Of a stretch of DNA of 64,000 nt, positions 35,396-45,837 are shown piece after piece. The notes beneath the pieces were generated by a model, which worked only from the letters and a program-made list of their open reading frames with translations, searched no databases and was not told where the DNA came from. Position 1 is the first letter of the stretch. Each line of letters starts with the position of its first letter. Origin of the DNA: Chara braunii (Eukaryota > Streptophyta > Charophyceae > Charales > Characeae); the NCBI GenBank assembly GCA_003427395.1, contig BFEA01000121.1:1685934-1749933 (forward strand). The letters run 5' to 3'. The translations under genes and the position numbers were made by a program.

Positions 35396-35830
35396 CCGGA
35401 ACATCATCATGTGAGAGTTGGGTCACGCATGTGAGTGAGACTTGTTGAAACACATGCTCATAGCTCATGAGTGCAACCAAGTTTGAAACGGAATGTCATC
35501 ACGTGAGAGTTGAGTCATACATGTGAGTGAGACTTGTTCAAGCACATGCTCATAGCTCATGAATGCAACCAAGTTTGAAACGGAATGTCATATTGTGAGA
35601 GTTGAGCCATGCATGTGATTGAGACTTGCTCAAGCACATGCTCATGACTCNNNNNNNNNNNNNNNNNNNNNNNNNNNNNNNNNNNNNNNNNNNNNNNNNN
35701 NNNNNNNNNNNNNNNNNNNNATGACTCATGAATGCAACCAAGTTTGAAACGGAATGTCATATTGTGAGAGTTGAGCCATGCATGTGAGTGAGACTTGCTC
35801 AAACACATGATCATGGCTCATGAATGCACC
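35396..35830. repeat. 92 bp tandem array 2 inside LTR B, with N gap
   Basis: Same unit family as 5041-5515. Ns fill 35651-35720. The array passes abruptly into array 3 at about 35828. Confidence 0.9.
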
Positions 35831-37660
35831 AAATCACAAGATTTGAGCAGGAGATCATCCATGGAAGAATCGGAGCATATCCTACTAGCATGTGAGTGAA
35901 AACCAAGATCTACACTAGACCAAATCACAAGATTTGAGCAAGAGATCATCCATTGAAGAATCGGAGCACCTCCTACTAGCATGTGAGTGAAAAGCAAGGG
36001 TTATACTAGACTAGATCACAAATATTGAGCAAGAGATCATCCATGGAAGAATCGGAACATCTCCTACTAGCATGTGAGTGAAAAGCAAGAGTTACACTAG
36101 ACTAAATCACAAGCATTGAGCATGAGATCATTCATGGAAGAATCGAAGCATCTTCTACTAGTATGTGAGTGAAAACCAAAAGTTACACTAGACTAAATCA
36201 CAAGTATTGAGAATGAGACCATTCACGGAAGAATCAGAGCATATCCTACTAGCATGTGAGTGAAAAGCAAGATCTACACAAAGACCAAATCACAAGATTT
36301 GAGCAAGAGATCATCCATGGAAGAATCGGAGCATCTCCTACTAGCATGTGAGTGAAAAGCAAGAGTAGCACTAGACTAAATCACAAGTATTGAGCAAGAG
36401 ATCATCCATGGAAGAATCGGAGCAAGTCCTACTAGCATGTAAGTGAAAAGCAAGAGTTGAAGTAGACCAAATCACAAGTATTGAGCACGAGATTATTTAT
36501 GGAAAAATCGGAGCATCTCCTATTAGCATGTGAGTGAAAAGCAAGATCTACACTAAGACCAAATCACAAGTATTGAGCATGAGACCATTCACGGAAAAAT
36601 TGGAGCATCTCCTACTAGCATATGAGTGAAAAGCAAGATCTACACTAGACCAAATCACAAGATTTGAGCAATAGATCATCCATGGAAGAATCGGAGCATT
36701 TCCTACTAGCATGTGAGTGAAAAGCAAGAGTAACACTAAACTAAATCACAAGTATTGAGCAAGAGATCATCCATGGAAGAATCGGAGCATCTTTTACTAG
36801 CATGTGAGTGAAAAGCAAGAGTTGAAGTAGACCAAATCACAAGATTTGAGGAAGAGATCATCCGTGGAAGAATCGGAGCATCTCCTACTAGCATGTGAGT
36901 GAAAAGCAAGAGTAACATTAGACTACATCACAAGTATTGAGCAAGAGATCATCCATGGAAGAATCGGAGCAACTCCTACTAACATGTAAGTGAAAAGCAA
37001 GAGTTGAAGTAGACCAAATCACAAGTATTGAGCACGAGATTATTTATGGAAGAATCGGAGCATCTCCTATTAGCATATGAGTGAAAAACAAGATCTACAC
37101 TAAGACAAAATCACAAGGTTTGAGCAAGAGATCATCCATAGAAGAATCAGAGCATCTCCGACTAGCACGTTAGTGAAAAGCAAGAGTTACACTAGACTAA
37201 ATCACAAGATTTGAGCAAGAGATCATCCATAGAAGAATCGGAGCATCTCCTACTAGCATGTGAGTGAAAAGCAAGATCTACACTAGACTANAAGAGTTAC
37301 ATTAAACTAAATCACAAGATTTGAGCAAGAGATCATCCATAGAAGAATCGGAGCATCTCCTACTAGCATGTGAGTGAAAAGCAAGAGTTACACAAGACTA
37401 AATCACAAGATTTGAGCAAGAGATCATCTATAGAAAAATCAGAGCATCTCCTACTAGCATGTGAGTGAAAAGCAAGATGTACACTTAGACTAAATCACAA
37501 GGTTTGAGCAAAAGATCATCCATAGAAGAATTGGAGCATCTCCTACTAGCATGTGAGTGAAAAGCAAGAGTTCCACTAGATTAAATCACAAAATTTGAGC
37601 AAGAGATCATCCATAGATGAATCGGAGCATCTCCTACTAACATGTGAGTGAAAAACAAGA
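35831..37660. repeat. 91-92 bp tandem array 3 inside LTR B
   Basis: Same unit family as 5560-6712 but about seven units longer, so copy number has changed since insertion or between assemblies. A single N lies at 37291. Confidence 0.9.
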
Positions 37661-37677
37661 TGTAGAGTAGGCTAAAG

Positions 37678-37863
37678 GGGAAGAAGAAGAGAAAGAAGAA
37701 GAAGGGGATGAAGAAGAAGAAAAAGAAGAAAAGAAGGAGAAAAGGAAGAAGAAGGAGATGAAGAAGAAAGATAAGAGAAGGAGGAAGGAGGAGAGGAAGA
37801 AAAAGAAGATGAAGAAGGAGAAGGAGAAAAAAAAGAATGGAGAAGAAGAAGAAAAAGAAGAAG

Positions 37864-37894
<31 letters not shown>

Positions 37895-37975
37895 GGAAGA
37901 AAAAGAAGAAGAACAAGAAGAAGAAGAAGAAGAAAAAGAAGAAAAAGAAGAAGAAGAAGAAGAAGAGGGAGAAAG
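37678..37975. repeat. GAA-rich microsatellite of LTR B
   Basis: Long GAA runs, homologous to 6716-6957 and somewhat longer. Poly-Lys, poly-Glu, poly-Ser and poly-Phe frames over it are artefacts. Confidence 0.9.
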
Positions 37976-38479
37976 AACATCTTTTTTCTTCCACTCACCT
38001 TGTTGATGCCTTGGGGATGGCGTCTCAACCTTGATGAGGTTTCTTCCTCCTTGCACAAACTCCTTCTTGGTTATGGCTTTCTCCTTCCTCAAGCCTCTCT
38101 TCTTCCTCTCTCACTTTCTCCCAAGTTGCCACAAGCTTTTATCACCATGGCTGTGGAGTCCTCCACTCTAGGAGGGCTAATGAGACTCCCTCTAGCCTCT
38201 CTCTCTCCCTCACACCCTGGGGGCTATGACGGATCACCTCCCTAGTGTCAGCCTCCCTACCACTACCCTCTAGAGCTCCTCTTCTTAGCTCATGGTCTCC
38301 ACGAAACTCCCAAACTGGCATGGGTTTCTCTCTCCTCTCCAAGTGAAAGAGTGCTCCTATGAGCTCACTTGGGCAGCATGGGCACTCCTCATGTAAGTGT
38401 GAATATGGCGGACTGAATTCCCAGCTTATGTAGGCTGAAACCAGCAGTCCGGCCAGCCCATGGGCCTCCCCATGTGCCT

Positions 38480-41400
38480 GGAGGTGAACCGAGGTACCCC
38501 CAAGGCAAAATTCCCCCACTAGGCCCTTCCGGAGGTACTCGGGCTTTTTTTTGGCCAAGTTCATGCAGTCCGAGTGGTTGGTACCAACTCGGATTGCCTC
38601 TTGGCCTCCTTCGGCCTCCTTTTCACCTCAAAAATGTTGCCCCCTTGGGTCCTAATGCCCAAGGGGTAACTTTACTTGAGAGAAAAAGGCCTAGTGGGTT
38701 TTTTTCTCAATTGTTTCAGTTTTTACTCCATTTTGGTCCATTTTGGGTAGGCCGAGATATTTTCCTATGCAACAGTGCATTTTCAGCCTTGGATCTGGCT
38801 GAGATCCAAGGCCAACAATATTCCGTGCCACCCCCAAGTAGCCCTTGCTTCAAATTTGAGCCCCTAAGTCCAATTTTTCAATTTTTTGTGCATCTGGCTT
38901 TCTTTTTAGGTTAAATGCACAGTTTTTTATCTTTCCCTCTTTTGTTTCTTTCCATTTTGGGCTACCACCTTATTCTGGAGTTAGCTGTTTTGAGCTGGTT
39001 CACAAAAAACGGCTAGTTCCTCTCCACCATAAGATCTGATCTCAGATCCATGGTCCAAAAGAAAATTGGTCATTTCTTTTTTGTATTTTCTCTCATTTTC
39101 GTCTTTTTAATTCAGATTTTGCTGAGATATGACCCTCTGCAATCCGGATTGCCCTCCCTCATTCTAGGAGGGATGAGCTCACAGTTGGGACCTGCCAGTC
39201 CCTACTGTGCAGGTCCCAATTACCGGCACACTCTCCACTACTCTTTTCTCCCTTGTTGTCTCATTCTCTCCCCATTTTCTCTTATTTTTCTTTCTTTTTC
39301 TTTTATTTTTGTTGTGACAAGTATCCACTAGTTATGCACTCTCTTTCTAGGTCTTGGAGCCTCATTCATGGCCAGATTCATGGCTGGCATTTGACCGTTG
39401 TATCTCGGATTTCAACAATGGCACCCCCATACTCCTAAGGGGCTCCATTTTGCCTCCGTTTGTCCAATTTTGAGCTCTTTTTACTCCGATTTTCTAAGGA
39501 CGGCGTTTTTCCCATGTTGAGCTTCTTGAGGCTCTATTTTCTTATGCCCAGCTAGTCCGAGATATTTCCGACTGCTGGGCAGCCCTCCCAACACCATTAT
39601 TTCATTTTTTTTTCTCTCATGACTCTCCCACTTGCCCTCACTAGTGCTTTCACTAATGGTGCTAATATTTTTCACCGTCTAGATCCTCGATCTCGACGGT
39701 TTCGTTCGCTTGCGCAACTATTTCTTGTGTTGGCTCATGGTTCCCTTGGGACATCTCAAGTCCCCGCCACTTTCCTCCATTCTAGTTTCATTTATTTGTC
39801 CCGCCGGTAGTCTCGTCGACGCGTGTCCCGTTTTTCGACTTTTATTATTTGGGCCCACTTGGTCCCCGACAACATCCCGGTTGGTGTCTCATTTTTATTT
39901 TTGGACCTCCTTGCCGTTGGTGGTCCCAACGTCTCTCCCTTAAGTGCCACATGTGTGCTGATTTTTCTAGGCCATGAGATCTCATCTCACGGTTGCCATT
40001 TACCGTCTCCACTTGCCTCTAGCCTTTCGGGCTTGCCGCGGCTCATTTTCCCTTAGCCTAGGCACCCGCATGTAGTCTATTATTTTTCGGACTGCAGTCA
40101 TGGTCATTTTCCTAGTCCCATAGCCCCACAACTTGCCCCATGCTAACAGAAAATGAAGCGTTTAATTTCTAAGTGCGTCCAGATTCAATATTGACTCCGG
40201 ATGCACCTAAAACATGTGTTTTTTCTTCCCCATGCAGTCCGTTGCAACTCGGACCGCGATAGGGGTTAATTCCCTAGCCCCAATGCCCCACAACTGGCCC
40301 TTACTTGAAAGAAAAAGAAACGGCCAACTCCCAAGTGCATCCGGACTCAATTTTGGCTCCGGATGCACAAAAAACATGTGTTTCTCCTCCCCCATGTAAT
40401 CCGTTATTTTTCGGTTGCATGAGGCTTTGATTTTCTTTGATCTTCTCTGCAAAATCAAGGTCCCTTACAATCGCCATATTCCAGAATGAATCTGGTCACG
40501 GATGTATCTCCCCAAGTGACCGTTTTTTACCGTTAAGGCCTTTTTCTCTTTTCTTTTCTTTTCTCTTTTCTTTTCTTTTCTCTTTTCTTTTCTTTTCTTT
40601 TTCCTCCTTTCTTGGACAGTAGGGACCTGCCAGTCCCTACTTGTGACAGTCCCTATTGACGGCCAACTCACTCACTCCCTCACACTCTTTTTGTCTCATT
40701 CTCCCACATTTTCTTTTCTTTTCTTTCTTATTCCTAACATTTCAAGTGTCAAGTGACCGTTAAAGCCCTTTTCTAACCCCTTCCTCTTAGTTTTGGCCAT
40801 TCCTATGCGCAAGGTGCAGTCCGTTATATCTCGGACTGCAATAGTGGTCTTCCCATGCCCATGAGAGCTCCCTTTTCCCTCTATTTTCCTCCCACAGTGG
40901 CCCCTCTTGCTCCGATTTTCTCCCGGAGGCCTATTTCTCTTATGGGGTCTCTTTTGACTCCATTTTCTTGAGGGAGGTTGATCCGAGTTTTTTTTGGATT
41001 GCTCTCATGCCTCCCATTTCAAGTTTCTTTCCTTTTCTTTTCCTTTCGACCTTTCCGTTTGCTACCGCTAATGCTTGCACTAGTGGTGCTAATATTCTCG
41101 TCCGTCAAGATCTCGATCTTGACGGTGCACCTTGTCTTAATTATTTTTCCCTCATGAGGTGCCGCCGTTTCCTCTTGAGACCTTCATATGTCCCCGACAC
41201 TCGTCCCGTCGGTAGTCCCCGACACTTAGTCCCACCGGTGGTCCTTGATACTTAGTCCCGTCGGTGGTCTTCGGCACTGCCCCGGATGCCATTATTTTTA
41301 CTTAGTCCCACGTGGCCCCGGGTGCCTTTCCCCAAGGTGTCCCACGTTCCTTGGGCGTTTTGCCGGCCCACGGTGACCCCTCTCCCTTGCCTTTCTTGCG

Positions 41401-41837
41401 CCTTGCGTGCGTCGGTTCCTTTGGTCGCGGGGCCTCCAGCCCGAGGCTCACGTAGGTGGCCCTCATGTTGGGTCCTTATTCTCTAGCTTCCCACGGCCTC
41501 CGGGGCCGTCCGTCTCTCGATTTCCTCATTCTTTTATCGCTGTCGTGTCGCGTTTGCTGGTTCAAGAGCCCTTTGGCCTTAGTCTTGTTTGAATTCCAAC
41601 GGCCCTCCCGGCCTCATGCTCTGTTCTATGTGCCCCTGTTCTTGCGCTTACTCGCTTGTCGTCGCTGGTTCTCTCCTTTTCTGGTTCTCACCCAAGGGCA
41701 TCACTCCCTCCTGCGGCCTAATCCTTTGTCTTTTCTCTCTCTTTCCTCCTTACTTCAGATTTCTCTGCCGTGCACAATCTGGTTATATTCAGTCTCTCGA
41801 GTGATGGAAAGTTATTCGGGACCCACCAGTCCCGACA
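38480..41837. repeat. Unique hairpin-rich part of LTR B
   Basis: Counterpart of 7500-10815. The 11 bp stem around GCCTTGGATCT (38787-38813) and the 14 bp palindrome GCAATCCGGATTGC (39139-39152) are unchanged. A CCGTCAAGATC stem remains perfect although its loop has changed from TT to TC. One hairpin near 40336-40369 (GTGCATCCGGA arms) is perfect here but mismatched in copy A. No coding region. Confidence 0.7.
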
Positions 41838-42620
41838 CCGTCTTTATACTCGGGCCTCAGAATTATGTGAGCTTCGAGCCCTTGTCCCCAGGGTGCAAGT
41901 TGCTTTGCTCCGTTATCCATTGGGTGTGATGTATTATTCCTACGGTCCTAGGTTTCAGCATGGCAGTTGTCATGTATTCCTCAGGTCCGATGTTGGTCGC
42001 GTACCATAGCTACGCTCCCTTGGTTTGTGGTTGTAGGTGTCGATAATGAAATCTTGGTCCCGCTGGCGGGGTTTCGAGGCACGAGACAGTCTTTGACCAT
42101 GTCGCCCGGATGGTTGCAATTGTAGCACCCCATCGACTGATCTCGCACTGCGGTCGGGGTCGGTCGAGAACTTGCAACAGCTTTGGTGTCCATAACCATC
42201 TATTGTTATCGTTGGGCGGCTGTTGTTGCTCTCTGTTTCTACTTCCCTTCGATAAACTCTGTCCGGGGCGACGATATTAACGACTTGGGTGACAACTTTG
42301 TTCATAGATTGTATTTGCACTCCCGAATTTACGTCCCCTGGGTTAGTACGTCTAGTTGATGAGGAGGAAAAAGGTGTTTTTCGGTACGAGGTCCGTTTGG
42401 TTGGCCTCAGTCGGAAACGGTCTTCAAACATTTTGGTTGTTGCCGCAAAGCTTTGGCAGAGGCACCTGTAGGTTCGTCCTCATCAGACTCAGAGTCCTTG
42501 CCTACGTCGTAATTCTCGTCCCCATTGTCGGAACCTTTGGTTCTCGAATCAAGCCCCGAACCTCGGGACACGATACATGACAAGAATGTGCACGGATTAT
42601 CTCGCACCACACGATAACCT
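41838..42620 (-). pseudogene. gag: Older Ty3-like element (E0): gag part with zinc knuckle
   Basis: Minus-strand frames contain SESDEDEPTGASAKALR (42610-42407), then, after a frameshift, FEDRFRLRPTKR and a segment ending in CYNCNHPGDMVKDC. The latter is a CX2CX4HX4C knuckle with Asp in place of His. Past two stops the same frame runs into the giant element's border (…LRPEYKD at 41838) and is open again on the other side at 800. The Gag family assignment rests on the knuckle and the acidic linker before it. The giant element's insertion therefore split this gene. Confidence 0.65.
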
Positions 42621-43256
42621 CATTATTCAGGTTGAGTGTACCTCGATTCTAGAACAAGAGCCTTCGTGATCAGTTGCATCCCCTTTGACTCCCTTCTCAA
42701 TATAGAGGCCTAAAAGCCTTGAAATTGAGACTTTCTAACTTATTTTCTACCTGGTTTCACTCATGTCGCACTAAGGTGGTCTTCTAGGGCACATGCGAGG
42801 GCCCTATTTGGTAACACCAAGACACTATTTTCCTTGGTGCTATGAAACCCATCCACGTGCGGCAAGAAAGGATCGCCTTTATTATTTTCTTGTAGCACTG
42901 TGGTAATCTCACCCTCTAAGTATATTCCTCATGCGTCGTGTGGCCGCCAGGTTTTTGTTTTGCCTCTCTCGCCAGTTGCCGCGTCTGCAGGCCCTTAACG
43001 ATATTCGCTTGCTTCCAAAAAATAATTTCTTGGGTAAATGGTCACCGTTGCTTCAACATTTATAATATATTATGGGCGACGATGCTACAAACGTTCCTGG
43101 TTTGAAATGGCGTCATTCCATCCCCGGAAACCTCTCCCTCTATTCTATCCACTTGCTTCAAAAAATAATTCCTTAAGCAACCGGTCTCTATTGCTTCTGC
43201 ATTCTTAATATGTCGTGAGCGACGTCATTCCAGCCATTTCTTCTTTGAAGCGGGGT
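42621..43256. other. Unassigned stretch
   Basis: No gene or clear repeat is seen. The words GTCACCGTTGCTTC / GTCTCTATTGCTTC and CTTGCTTCAAAAAATAAT recur once each, about 125 bp apart, which suggests an old duplication. Confidence 0.35.
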
Positions 43257-45060
43257 TGTTCCGTCCACGTTTCTCCACCTTTTCCTCTTTTCTTGTGATT
43301 TGCAAAAAAAAAAACGTCTTTCCTATTTTTCCCCTAAATTTTCTCAAAGTATCTCTCATTCTGTTATTGGTTCGTTTTCTTAGTCGAATCCAAGTATTGT
43401 GTCACCACGACCCTCTCTACCTCCATTTTTGTGTCCTATGGGTCCTGGGTCCTATCTTGAGACCCTTGGTCCTGGTGGTCTAGAGTCCCATCTTGGGACT
43501 CTTGGTCCCGACGGTTTACCGTCCATTTGGCATTTTCATTTTCCATTTTCCCCTTCTTTTAGAAGGTATAATTAATTAGGTTATACATTACAATTTAATT
43601 CCCTTACAGAACCGACTTATAAAAGACATAAAACAAAAATAAAATTAAATCAAATTAAAATTATTAAATAATTAATGTAACAAAAAACATCACAATAATG
43701 AATAATCGATATTAAAATAAATCATAAATATCCAATAAAGGTGAATATAAAATGACATAGAAAGAGAATGGAAGAGGTAGAAGAGTGTGGGAGTGAAAAA
43801 GGGTCAAGCTGTCACATCATGGTCATCTTGTCTCTTCCCAAAGGAGGCCTAGGTGCATTGTACAGGCCTGCATCAATTCTAGATGTAGTTTGGACTGAAA
43901 CGGTAAAAAACGGAGACTTGGAAGACAAAGAAAACACATATTTGAAGTACACAAAATGATCATATTCATCCTGGAATGAAATGGGCACAAGTGCGTGGGA
44001 ATCGGGGAGTGCAAATACAATGTACTCAAAATTAAAAACTTTCGAAGCGGGCAGTTCTCAAACGGACAGAAACGAACACATAAGGCAAAAGAAAACACAT
44101 GCTCTAGGTACTGCGTAGCACGACAAACGTGTTTGCACCCCTTCACGTTCGTGCGCGAACGCCCACATTTCTCCACCTTTTCCTCTTTTCTTGTGATTTG
44201 CAAAAAAAAAAAACGTCTTTCCCATTTTTCCCCTAAATTTTCTCAAAGTATCTCTCATTCTATTATTGGTTCGTTTTCTTAGTCGAATCCAAGTTATTGT
44301 GCCACCACGACCCTCTCTACCTCCGTCTTTGTGTCCTATGGGTCTTGGGTCCCATCTTGAGACCCTTGGTCCTGGTGCTCTAGAATCCCATCTTGGGACT
44401 CTTGGTCCCGACGGTTTGCCGTCCATTTGGCATTTCCATTTTCCAGTTTCCCCTTCTTTTAGAAGGTATAATTAATAAGGTTATACATTACAATTTAATT
44501 CCCTTACAGAACCGACCTATAAAAGACATAGAACAAAAATAAAATCAAATCAAATTAAAATTATTAAAAAAAAAAAATCAAAATAATGAATAATCGATAT
44601 TAAAATAAATCATAAATATCCAACAAAGGTGAATATAAAATGACATAGAGAGGGAATGGAAGAGGTAAAAGAGTGTGGGAGTGAAAAAGGATCAAGTTGT
44701 CACATCATGGTCATCTTGTCTCTTCCCAAAGGAGGCCTTGGTGCATTGTACACGCCTGCGTCAATTCTAGATGTAGTTTGGACTGAAACGGTAAAAAACG
44801 GAGACTTGGAAGACAAAGAAAACACATATTTGAAGTACATTAAGTGATCATATTCATATTGGGATGAAATGGGCACAAGTGCGTGGGAATCGAGGAGTGC
44901 AGGTACAATGTACTCAAAATTAAAAGCTTTCGAAGCGAGCAGCTCTCAAACGGACAGAAACGGACACATAAGGCAAAAGAAAACACATGCTCTAGGTACC
45001 TGCGTAGCACGGCAAACGTGTTTGCGCCCCTTCACGTTCGTGCGAGCGTGTTCGCGCGTT
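43257..45060. repeat. Tandem duplication of about 890 bp
   Basis: Two direct copies, about 43257-44155 and 44160-45050, offset 888-900 bp and about 95% alike by eye. Each carries the same small plus-strand frame (43768-43959 and 44656-44847, MEEVEECGSEKG / MEEVKECGSEKG). It has no recognisable domain and I do not call it a gene. AT-rich patches with AAATTAAA words occupy the middle of each copy. Confidence 0.85.
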
Positions 45061-45360
45061 CGCGTGAACAGCTCGCGAACATGTTCGGGCGAACATATTT
45101 TTTTTCTCATAAAAAACAAAATATAAAATATTTGTTTTCTCGGTTTTTTATTTTTAACTCATGATTGGCTACTAACTTGAACATGAATCCAAGGCAAAAG
45201 TTGCTTGTATTGTTATGTTACGTAACACATATGTTTTTTAAATTTTTTCGAGAACGTTTGTTTTTTTTTTAAATATTTTTTATGTTCGTGTTCGAAGGGT
45301 TGTGGCTGCTTGTTCGCATTCGCCTCCGAACGTGAACACAGTGCTACGTAGCTAGGTATA
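44992..45360. mobile_element. Candidate MITE with GTTCG/CGAAC subterminal repeats
   Basis: The left end CTAGGTACCTGCGTAGCAC and the right end GTGCTACGTAGCTAGGTAT are imperfect inverted copies of each other. Inside each end are several GTTCG and CGAAC words, as in many plant hAT-type non-autonomous elements. No transposase frame fits in 370 bp. The first copy of the 890 bp duplication holds only the left end (near 44100-44160). Confidence 0.45.
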
Positions 45361-45508
45361 TTTTGTGACAAAATTCATTCTAGGATGAAACAATTACAAA
45401 ATATCATAATTTTAATTAATTTTCATAAGATACCCCCAAGCGGTCCTTTCCTGCTTGTGAGCTTCATTTCCTTAATTTTTGTGAGATACCCCCAAGCAGT
45501 CCTTTCTC

Positions 45509-45837
45509 GAATTATACTCAAGTGGAAGATTGAACAAAACAAGAGGAGAAAGATGACAAAACACATACACAAGGCTGGTGGAGGCAAGAATCAAAGAAGC
45601 GATTTAGATGAAAGTGAAAAAATAGACAATGCGTTAGGAAATGAAGCTCACAATGCATTAGGAAAGGACCGCTTGGGGGAATTTTTCTTGCTTGTGAGCT
45701 TCATTTCCTAATGCATTGTCTATTTTTTCACTTTCATCACAATCGCTTTTTTTATTCTTGCCTCCACCAGCCTTGTGTATGTGTTTTGTCATCTTTCTCT
45801 TCTTGTTTTGTTCAATCTTCCACTTGAGTGTAATTCG
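45509..45837. repeat. Long inverted repeat: arms about 145 bp, spacer 38 bp
   Basis: The arm 45509-45653 is the reverse complement, with few mismatches, of 45692-45837. The spacer itself holds an inverted copy of CCCAAGCGGTCCTTTCC found at about 45433. The right arm is the first unit of the array that follows. Confidence 0.88.

Larger units (their letters stand above)
801..41837 (-). mobile_element. Giant Ty3/gypsy-type LTR retrotransposon, about 41 kb, with 10 kb LTRs
   Basis: Two direct repeats of 10015 and 9825 bp bound a 21.2 kb interior. The outer ends are TGT...ACA. CCGT is duplicated at both flanks. A polypurine tract abuts the left LTR and a tRNA-Ala-like primer site lies 7 nt inside the right LTR, so the element reads on the minus strand. 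The interior carries gag, zinc knuckle, protease, RT, RNase H and integrase in Ty3 order, plus three tandem copies of an unknown gene before gag. All coding parts hold stops or frameshifts, so it is non-autonomous. By eye the LTRs differ at about 10 of the first 140 bases, so the insertion is not recent. Ogre/Tat elements of plants are known to reach about 25 kb; this one is larger, mainly because of its LTRs. Confidence 0.9.
32013..41837 (-). repeat. 5' LTR of the giant element (copy B)
   Basis: Same orientation and same order of parts as copy A. On the plus strand it starts TGTAGGGCC and ends CCCGACA. It lacks the purine microsatellite and gap of copy A: the unique part passes directly into the 92 bp array at about 32790. 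Homology ends at both borders exactly where TG and CA are read. Confidence 0.9.

Noticed and set aside
43768-43959. Small duplicated gene (63 codons, also at 44656-44847)
   Set aside because: Its conservation is explained by the recent 890 bp duplication. No domain, and AT-rich non-coding sequence surrounds it.
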